A stretch of 64,000 bases of DNA from Paraescarpia echinospica (Eukaryota; Annelida; Polychaeta; Sabellida; Siboglinidae): the NCBI GenBank assembly GCA_020002185.1, contig CM034534.1, forward strand, positions 17,180,656-17,244,655, given 5' to 3'. The notes beneath the pieces were generated by a model. That model was not told where the DNA came from. It saw only the letters and a program-made list of their open reading frames with translations, and did no database searches. This document shows, piece by piece, positions 56,527 to 64,000 of this stretch. Position 1 is the stretch's first letter; every line of letters starts with the position of its first letter. A program made the translations under genes and the position numbers.

Positions 56527-59287
56527 TAGGCCTTGAGCCAAGACCCAAAATTTGGGCAACCGGTACATTTTTAGTGACGAATGCTCATAGTGATTTTTGG
56601 CTAGGCCTACATCCCTAGAGATGGAAAATAGGTGATAGCTTTGCAGCACTCCCAGCTTTCTGTGAGAAATCACTCTTTTTCATACTATCCCCATATCCGT
56701 GACAACAAGTTTTCTATAAAATTGTTAACGGAGGACACACACACAAACTACTATGGAATATTTATTACACATCCCAGTAGACAAAAAATTGGATACCATG
56801 TGGTTTAAACGTCATGCTTTCCAAACATATCAACATTATTTTCATATCTTGAGAATTGTGGATGTTGTGGTATTTTATCTACCACATCTCAAAATGCAAT
56901 CCACAGCATTCAGGTTTTCCAAAAAAATCACTTAAAATTCTGGCTAATAATAACATGTATCCTCATTCGAGGTTCTTATTGCACCAGAACGTTGGCTTAC
57001 ATCCCTAGATAAGGAAAATATGTGATAGCATTACAGTACATACATTTTTTGTGTGTGAAATTACTCTTTTTAATCTTTTCCACATTTCAGCTAAAACTAT
57101 TTTTCTATGGAAATTGCTGAAGGCGTGGTCATGCACAAACCATTATACAATAGTTATTATACAACTTATGGGTATGCTAATTGTACATCACATGGCTGAA
57201 ATGTCATGTGTCATACACATGTGAAAATGGTTTTAATACCTTAAGAAATGTGGAATTTATGGCATTCTGTCTACCGCGTCTCAACATGCAATCCACACCA
57301 TTCAGGCATTCAACAAAATAAATCACTTAAATGTCTGGCTAGTAACCTCATGTATCCACAATCAAGGTTCTTGTTGCAACAGAATGGTCACTGGACTTCA
57401 GCTTGTATTACGTAGACACAGTCTGTACATTTTATTGCAGTTATATGTATTATCATGACATTTAAATTTGCAGTTGTTGTCACTGAGATCAAATTACATT
57501 TTCTTATTTTAGCCACCTAAAGTTCTGACTATAACTCTAACCTACATACAATGGACCTGTTGTATACAGTCAAATTATACAGGTACACAGTATTGACTTG
57601 TAGCTGTAGTAATGCACACTATGCACTGTGAACATTTCACATGCTTAATTCACTATGTCCTTAGTTGAGGTTGAAGACAGTGTTTAGTAATCATAGCCAT
57701 CATCCAAAATCTTCTGCTGTGAACGTCAATGATCTGAGATACCACTTGTTCTGTGCAAAGAAAGGTGAGGTAGAGTCACCAACTGCCACCATGCACTGAC
57801 TGTTTGTTGAAACATGCACAATGCGCAAACTACAAGGCTGCAATATGGAGAAGATGTTTGGAGCAGGACCCAAGTACCCAGAACCCAGTTGGCAGAGGCT
57901 GGAAGTTGGAAAGAGAACATGGACTGAGCAACTGGTTGTACACTGGATGGAAGGTCAGCCAGCACCTGATGCCGTGTTGGATCTACTAGCATGCAGTTGT
58001 CCCAGGAAGTGTGAACTGCCAAAGTGTGTATGCTTGTCAAGTGGACACAGATGTACTGATATGTGCAGACTACAAGACTGTGACAATCAGATGTCTAGTG
58101 CTGACAATGATGAAAGTGTAGCTGAGGATGAACTGGGTGATGGCTGTAATTACTAAACACTGTCTCCAACCTCAACTAAGGACATAATGAATTAAGCATG
58201 GGAAATGTTCACAGTGCATAGTGTGCATTATTACAGCTACAAGTCAATACTGTGTACCTGTATAATGTGAATGTCTACAACAAGTCCATTGTATGTAGGT
58301 TAGTGTTACAGTCAGAACTTCAGGTGGCTAACATAAGAACATTTTATTTTATTTCAATGACAACAACTGCAAATTTCAATGTTATGATAATACAATTAAC
58401 AGCAATAAAATGTACAGACTGTGTCTACATAACAAAACCTGAAGTCCAGTGACCATTCTGTTGCAACGAGAACCTTGAATGTGGATACATGAGGTTACTA
58501 GCCAGACATTTAAGTGATTTCTTTTGTTGAATGGCGTGGATTGTATGTTGAGACATGGTAGATAAAATGCCATAAATTCCACATTTCTCAAGGCATTAAA
58601 ACCGTGTTCACATGTGTATGACACATGACACTTCAGCCGTACTATGTACACTTATCATACCCATAAGATGTATAATAACAATTGTATAATTGTATGTGCG
58701 TGACCACCCCTTCTGCAATTTCCATAGAAAAATAGTTTTCGCAGAAATGAGCAAAGGATTAAAGAGTGATTTCACACAAAAGATGTATGTACTGCAATGC
58801 TGTCACATATATTTTTCATATCTAGGGATGTCATCCAACATTCTGGTGCAATAAGAACTTCGAATGAGGATACATGTGGTTATTAGCCAGAATTTTAAGT
58901 AATTTTTTGTTGATAAACATAATGCTGTGGATTGCATTTTGAGATGTGGTAGATAAAATACCACAACATCCACAATTCTCAAGGAATGAAAATAAGTTTG
59001 ATGTGTTTGGTAAGTATGACATTTAAACCACACGTTATCCAATTTTCGTTCTACTGAGATGTGTAGTAAATATTACATAGTAGTTTGTGTATGGGCCCCC
59101 ATTAGCAATTTCATAGAAAACTTGTTGTCGCGGATATGGGGATAGTGTAAAAAAGAGTGATTTCTCACATAAAGCTGGGAGTGCTGCAATGCTATCACCT
59201 ATTTTCCATCTCTAGGGATGTAGGCTTAGCCAAAAATCACTATGAGCATCCGTCCCTAAAAATGTACCAACTCTGGCTCATGGCCTA
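56527..59287. mobile_element. 2.76-kb fold-back element with ~1.14-kb inverted arms
   Basis: The left arm (about 56562-57706) and right arm (about 58134-59268) are reverse complements over their whole length with moderate divergence. Shared landmarks are GGTACATTTTTA, TAGGCCTACATCCCTAGAGA, ATCTACCACATCTCAAAATG, and GTCCTTAGTTGAGGTTG...GACAGTGTTTAGTAAT. Similarity continues in patches to 56527 and 59287. The 427-bp centre holds a Cys-rich protein fragment. It lies wholly within the intron of the HECT-like gene. The transposon class is unknown. Confidence 0.85.
57720..58156 (+). pseudogene. Cys-rich C-terminal fragment of a transposon-type protein
   Basis: Mixed frames give NDLRYHLFCAKKGEVES, then HAQCANYKAAIWRRCLEQDP, and finally LVVHWMEGQPAPDAVLDLLA followed by CSCPRKCELPKCVC and CTDMCRLQDCDNQ, an acidic tail and a stop at 58154. 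The QPAP.AVL.L..C.C...C....C.C...G..CT.MC...DC.N pattern is a Cys-rich C-terminus I have seen on widespread transposon-encoded proteins of invertebrates and fish, but I cannot name the family. There is one frameshift near 57880 and a stop near 57797. The acidic tail and stop lie at the start of the right inverted arm. Confidence 0.6.
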
Positions 59288-59589
59288 TATGTAATGTTCT
59301 AGTATAGGGTTGAAAGTTTACCAGGGTGATAAGGAAAAGATAACATATTTGTTCAATTTGTTTTGGGGGTATCAACTGAGGAAGGGTTTTGTTTTTATAA
59401 TTGTTCATTTAGCTATATTCCTTATTTTTTGATTGACTTAAGTACAACTATCTCCAAAACTATTGTCTTTTGAAAAAAAAACAATGTCAGGTTCTCACCT
59501 CAATATCTCAGCAATGGGTTTGAATGAATATAGTATAAAAATACATTACAAATAATAAGCAAAATTTGTCCAAGGGCTAAAATGTGTAC

Positions 59590-59673
59590 CTTTTCCTCCT
59601 TCATTTTTGCCAATATGTTGGCCGCCCCATTTCTTTTTGCAAGGTATTCGTACATGCCACTGCCAGACTCCAT
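59590..59673 (-). CDS. HECT-type ligase-like gene, exon 1 (SAM-like start)
   Basis: The 28-codon exon MESGSGMYEYLAKRNGAANI...KMKEEK ends at donor AAG|GTACAC. It splices in phase 0 to FDEFAITLMSDEMLGQYL at 56256. Across the junction a SAM-like pattern appears: a hydrophobic helix, KMKEEKFDEFAITLM, then GDRVALVNYC. That fit is the main support for this exon. The start Met is chosen because upstream sequence reads as non-coding. The intervening intron (3.3 kb) is mostly the fold-back element. Confidence 0.7.
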
Positions 59674-59709
59674 CACGACAGGTTTCCTTAAATTAAAAAT
59701 ACAATGCAA

Positions 59710-60987
59710 ATTATAGATAAATCAGACAACGGAGCAAAGACAACAGACTGTGTTCTGCATAAAACAATGTGACAGCCCTGTCATTTCTAGGGACGTTTTA
59801 GGAGGTTTCTTTTAAGGCATATCAAGCAACATTGATCAAGGTTTATAAAACCATCAATGGCAAATTATTTATAGGCATCCCAGAAATGCACAGCCACATA
59901 TACGAAATTTTGCTACACGAAAAATGATCTTCATTGGAGAAGCACTGTGGAATTTATTAGACGACCTGTATATATACATGCCTTCCTAGGGTGAGATCAC
60001 ATAAATCCCTAACCTCAAACGTTGGGTTTCACAAATCCCTGAAGACAATGTAATTCTCACATCAAGATTTCTGAACTGAAGTACCAGATACATACAGTTC
60101 ACTATATTGCGATCAGGAAATGTGCATGGGCCTTTTTTTAGTTTCAACCCTATTTAATCTGTGAGTCTTATAGCTAAATTGTATGTGGAGTAGCCATGTG
60201 GCACATATAACATGAAATGATTTGTGTATGAGCTAAATTGACTTAAGTCAGACGATTTATAATTATTGTCAGTAGACTAATGGATATTGTTGATCCTATC
60301 ACCTCCGCCAGGAGTAGATGGAGTGAAATACGCGAGCGGAACGTTCACTGACACTGACAATTGAATGAGGTTGACCACTTCCCATGTCCAAGAACCACGT
60401 GCTAATTCAGAGGCGACCGCGAACAAATGGTGCTGCTACTACCGCTGCTCAAAGGGGATAATACAATCTTGTATTAATTTGCTTTGCGTTTTCCAGTTGC
60501 CAAAATAGGAACAAGTTTTGACATTTTCCTCTTCTTCCAGTATTGTCTGCTGGAGAACTGTTAAATGCTGCCATCTAGCGTATGCAGCGCAAACCTCGTA
60601 GCAAGGCGAATGTCATGTGACGTTTTCGACAATAATTTTAATACCTGGCGTTGATCGAATGGCATGACGTCAGCGTATAGCAATAAGTCGACACCGTGTA
60701 TAAGTTATGTATGGTCCTAAGCCACAAGTATACCAAATTTGGTTAATAACTTAGTTGGCCCAGCTATCGTCTATCGATCACCTAACTCCTAACTTAAACC
60801 GTGTCGGTGGCGTAACTTGCCGTAAGGCTACGACTCCACCTATACACTCACGAACTATCATAATGGACATGTGCTGTGCCTTACGAATTATACCAGTCTA
60901 AATTATTTCAGCTAATAAACTTACCATTCAAACGACTTTTCCGCATCCATGACCATGAATCATGACATCCTCCTCACTCGCCTCGCT
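59710..60987. other. Non-coding interior of the large transposon, right side
   Basis: No recognisable ORF was found between the HECT-like first exon and the right terminal region. If the HECT-like gene is expressed, its promoter would be here on the minus strand; I see no defensible core promoter element. Confidence 0.45.
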
Positions 60988-61245
60988 TTCATAACTCGAG
61001 ATCTCGAGATAAAACATCGAGATCTCGAGATAGAAATAACTAAAAATAAAATTTTGTTATATCCTCTCCCAGCCACCGTAAAAAATATTTTTCGAAGAAA
61101 AAAAAAAAATTTTGCTATATCCTCTCCCCCCAAAAAAAATTTTGCTGTCCTCTCCCAGGCACCGTAAACAATATTTTCCGAAGAAAAAAAAAAAATTTTG
61201 CTATATCCTCTCCCCCCAAAAAAATGTCCTCTCTCTGCCACCGTA
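60988..61245. repeat. Right complex terminal region of the 9.94-kb transposon
   Basis: A palindromic box of two CTCGAGATCTCGAGAT units lies at 60994-61032. Inverted copies of the terminal word (TTTTGCTATATCCTCTCCC) lie at 61052-61070, 61111-61130, 61141-61156 and 61197-61215, with a terminal variant at 61226-61240. Part of the arm is a tandem repeat: the CACCGTAAANAATATTTT block recurs 86 bp apart. The final bases CCGTA mirror the left TAC terminus. Confidence 0.85.
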
Positions 61246-61251
61246 CAATCC
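61246..61251. repeat. Target-site duplication, right copy (CAATCC)
   Basis: Exact match to 51296-51301, directly abutting the right terminus of the transposon. Confidence 0.8.
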
Positions 61252-61297
61252 TTTATATTCACTAGGATGAAAATTAAATGTACACAATTTTCAGTTG

Positions 61298-61475
61298 CGT
61301 TCGCATATATATATATATATACATGTATATATGTGTGTGTGTGTATATATATATATATATGTGTGAGTGTATATATACATAATATATATACACATATATA
61401 CATGTATATATATATTATATATCTACGTATATGTATATACATATATGTTTATATATATATGTATATAAATACATA
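61298..61475. repeat. (TA)n/(TG)n compound microsatellite
   Basis: TATATA tracts with GTGTGT and CATATATG insertions over about 175 bp. The Tyr/Ile frames here are artefacts. Confidence 0.95.
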
Positions 61476-62305
61476 AACAACTTACTTCACGGAAAGTGGC
61501 CTAATCAGCTGAGAAAATATAATTCATAACGCAAACGGTTAGCCGAAATATTACATGGATTCCTGAGCGACACAAAACTAATGTTCTCAGTTCGGCGACT
61601 GGCGAACTGTGAAAAGTAGGTATTGGCGACGTCAGGTGTTTTATTCTAACAGCGCTATCCGTGCAATTTCAATTATGTGTCTTCAACACAGTTATTTTTG
61701 TAAACTGATGGCATAATATTCTTGATTATAGTTAATAAATCTATTGTTTATTTTAAAGTGTCTCAAGTGGGTGCAAAAGCGTATGGCTCTTACCGATTGG
61801 CCAGTTTGAATAATAATTACAGAATAACAATTAAAATCAATTGCAGTTCCCATTTGGCTGGGGTGCAGCTGTGCTTTCCACGTACACATGTCCCGTGCCT
61901 TGACCACTACCGTTGGCTGTATCATCGTGCTGATACAGTAAGCAGGTCGTCCCATCTGCTCGGGATCTTAATGACACAGAACATATGTCGCCAGTCTGAA
62001 GACCAACACATACGCTAGACACCAGACACCACAAAGAACTGAGCCTACGGGAACCACAAGACGGAAAGGTTTTCTGAATTGGCTAGAGGGTAGATCTGAT
62101 TGATTTCCAAACGGTTTCTCTTTCAGTTTCAGGAAACTGCGCGTGAAATGAATACGCTGATAAGGAAAGGCATACCGACATCTTGGTGGATGTGCAGCTG
62201 GATATACACACGCATGCATGCCCACAGGTGCACACGAAAGCGTGCACCACAGTGGCGTGTGCGTGCATGTTCGTGAGTGTGTTAAGTAAGACCTTTGATA
62301 TAGGC

Positions 62306-62495
62306 ATGTTTCTACGTGAATCCAGCTGTGCCCTCGTGATATATATATATAAATGCGTGTGTGTGTTTGTATATATATATACGTATATATGTGTATATAT
62401 ATGTGTGTATATATATACATATATATACATATACACACACGCATTTATATATATATATATAACGAGGGCACAGATGGATTCACGCAGAAACATAT
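62306..62495. repeat. ~190-bp near-perfect palindrome with AT/TG core
   Basis: The left arm GTTTCTACGTGAATCCAGCT, GTGCCCTCGT, (TA)n, AATGCGTGTGTGTGT is mirrored on the right by ACACACACGCATT, (TA)n, ACGAGGGCACAGATGGATTC and ACGCAGAAAC. Arms are about 75-80 bp with few mismatches around a TATA/TGTG centre. It could be a small fold-back MITE or a cruciform-prone sequence. Confidence 0.85.
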
Positions 62496-62539
62496 ATATA
62501 TGTACATATATATGTGTTTGTGTGTGTATTTTTATTATT

Positions 62540-63930
62540 TAGTGACAATTATTAAACGCTAAAGGTAATCTCAAAATAATATAATAAGGATCTGTGGAAA
62601 AAATCAGGAGGTAATCTCAAAACAATGTTCATCTAAGCGATAAAGGGAACTCAAATGTTTTAAAATATGACCAAGAGTAAGGGATTATGTCAAAGAGTTT
62701 AAAAAAGTTAAAGAATAACTTTAAAAGGAGTCATTAAGGGGTAATGTAATAATGAACTAGATGATCAGATCAACACATTGCGGGTCATCTAATGAAATCA
62801 TATAATAGTCTTCTCGAAAAAAATAAACTAAGGGGCCATCTGGTAAAAACAATGGGTGTTGGTGATGATATGGTTATGATGATGATTATGCTGATGGTGT
62901 TGTTGTTGATGATGATGATGATGTTTGTAATGATGAAGAAGACGGTCATAATATGAGGATGATAAATGGTTATGATGATTACCAGGAGGTCGATGAAGAC
63001 CTTGAAGGCGTCATCTTAGTGATGAATGTGATGATTATTATGACTATGATGACGACAACGATGAGGAGGAGGACGAAGGTGATGACGTAGATGATGGCCG
63101 TGACAGTTATTATAATTATTATGATGATGAGTGCAACAACAATGGCATCCTTAACCTCCTCCTCCTCCACCTCCACCTCCTCCTCATCATCATCGACAAC
63201 CTCATGTCCACCCTTACGACGGCCGTGCTGACACCCAGTCGACGTTCACTAAAGGATTCTCAGAACGACTCAGCCGCTTGTTTTCTGGGTGAACACTTGG
63301 AACCCCGTGCACATTATCTTCCAGATAACGTGGTAGCTACAGGGCGGCAAACAGTGGTTAAGAAGAAGGGAGGGGGTCATTAAAAGGGGTCACCTCAACA
63401 AATAAAAGCGGTAATCTACACTTAATTATGGGATTATCTTAAGACAAGGATCATTAAAGCATATTTACAATGTACATACCTGATCATTATTTGATCAAAT
63501 TAAGGGGTCATCTCAAACAACTTAGGGGAATTATCAACATGCAATGATAATGAGTGATGATATACAATTATTAGAAACGAAAGGGTAATTTCAAAATAAT
63601 AACAAACGGATCACCTGAAACAATTAAGGGGTAATCTCAAAACATGATGTAAAGGGTAACCTCAATCAACTAATAGGTTCATCTAACCGAAAACGGGAAC
63701 CTAACTGTTTTAAAATATGAGTAAAATTAAGGGATCCTTTAAAACACAATTTAAAGAATAGTTTTTAAAAGAAGTCTTTAAGAGGTACTTTAATATTGAA
63801 CTAACTGATCAAATCAGCACATTGCGAGGTTATCAAAACCAGGTGGTCTTATCGAAATAAAGTTAATTAAATGAAGGCGAAATAAAGTTAATTAAATGAA
63901 GGGGTCATCCCGTAAAAAAGAATAGGTCTT
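62540..63930. repeat. Direct duplication (~350 bp, ~1.02 kb apart) with recurrent AAGGGGTCATCT-type words
   Basis: The block at about 62547-62860 (GGTAATCTCAAAA, TGTTTTAAAATATGA, AAGAATA, GAACTANNTGATCAGATC, CACATTGCG) recurs in the same order at about 63572-63930. Variants of AAGGGGTCATCTCAAAACA, with spacing of roughly 20-60 bp, run through both copies and the DNA between them (for example 63366-63520). A triplet-rich GATGAT/CTCCTC tract lies between the copies. No protein-coding support. Confidence 0.75.
62870..63195. repeat. (GAT)n / (TTG)n / (CTC)n triplet-rich tract
   Basis: Imperfect GAT, GTT, TAT and finally CTC/CAC triplets over about 325 bp, with a short GATGATGATGATG core near 62910. 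The Val/Ile-rich minus-strand frame here is an artefact. Confidence 0.85.
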
Positions 63931-64000
63931 CTCAAAACGCTAAGAATCGTTACAAAATATATAAGAAATCATTAACAAAATAACGAGCTGATTGTTGCAA

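Larger units (their letters stand above)
51302..61245. mobile_element. 9.94-kb IS3-like (IS3EU-type) DNA transposon carrying a HECT-ligase-like gene
   Basis: The ends are inverted: TACATTGGCTGGGAGAGGAC on the left and, reverse-complemented, TACGGTGGCAGAGAGAGGAC on the right. Further inside, both share TCTTCGAAAAATATTTTTTA and a paired TCTCGAGATCTCGAG palindrome in inverse order. A perfect 6-bp duplication (CAATCC) flanks the unit. Inside are a DDE integrase-type transposase gene on the plus strand (about 51531-53046) and a SAM/HECT-like gene on the minus strand (59673-54390). A fold-back element (56527-59287) sits in the latter's intron. Both genes have frame damage, so this copy is inactive. 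Assignment to the IS3EU group rests on the IS3-like helix-turn-helix plus rve core and is from memory of that group, not a search. Confidence 0.8.

Noticed and set aside
60960..61442. 160-codon minus-strand frame across the transposon right end
   Set aside because: Built from the TA microsatellite and the terminal repeat array; crosses the transposon boundary.

Overview
This window reads as animal (metazoan) nuclear DNA, most likely from a marine invertebrate. The evidence is one five-exon host gene with clean GT-AG introns, many degenerate non-LTR retrotransposons, tRNA-derived SINEs, TIR DNA transposons, and long (CA)n, (CT)n, (TA)n and triplet microsatellites. I see no prokaryotic gene organisation, rRNA or CRISPR array. 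The phylum cannot be fixed from the sequence alone.

Layout. 0-8 kb: a small TIR-ended repeat family, one copy carrying a 62-bp minisatellite; a 352-bp GT-rich duplication; a 160-bp MITE. 8-10.5 kb: a wrecked CR1-type LINE (esterase ORF1, endonuclease, reverse transcriptase) holding a fragment of another LINE. 13.4-14.9 kb: a 5'-truncated LINE on the minus strand. 15.05-20.88 kb: a 5.8-kb element with ~38-bp inverted ends, into which an L2-like LINE (16.6-19.35 kb) is nested. 21.9-22.5 kb: two fused LINE 3' ends. 26.67-37.61 kb (minus strand): a TRIM-NHL gene, RING + two B-boxes + coiled coil + six NHL blades, 671 residues in five phase-0 exons; its introns hold LINE and SINE debris and microsatellites. 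38.8-40.1 kb: another LINE. 48.36-49.99 kb: a small hAT-like TIR element.

The most interesting structure is at 51,302-61,245: a 9.94-kb DNA transposon bounded by a perfect 6-bp direct repeat (CAATCC), with complex inverted ends built from an iterated GGGAGAGGAYATAGCAAAA motif and a paired TCTCGAGATCTCGAG palindrome. It carries two divergently oriented genes: a two-exon integrase-type DDE transposase with an IS3-like helix-turn-helix (plus strand), and a SAM-like/HECT-type ubiquitin-ligase-like gene (minus strand) whose C-lobe keeps the cysteine motif but has several in-frame stops. The HECT gene's intron is occupied by a 2.76-kb fold-back element with ~1.14-kb inverted arms. I interpret the whole as a decayed member of the eukaryotic IS3-like (IS3EU-type) group that carries an accessory ubiquitin-ligase-like gene.

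61.3-64 kb is simple-sequence DNA, a short near-palindrome and a ~1-kb-spaced direct duplication. Apart from the TRIM-NHL gene, essentially every recognisable protein signature comes from a mobile element.
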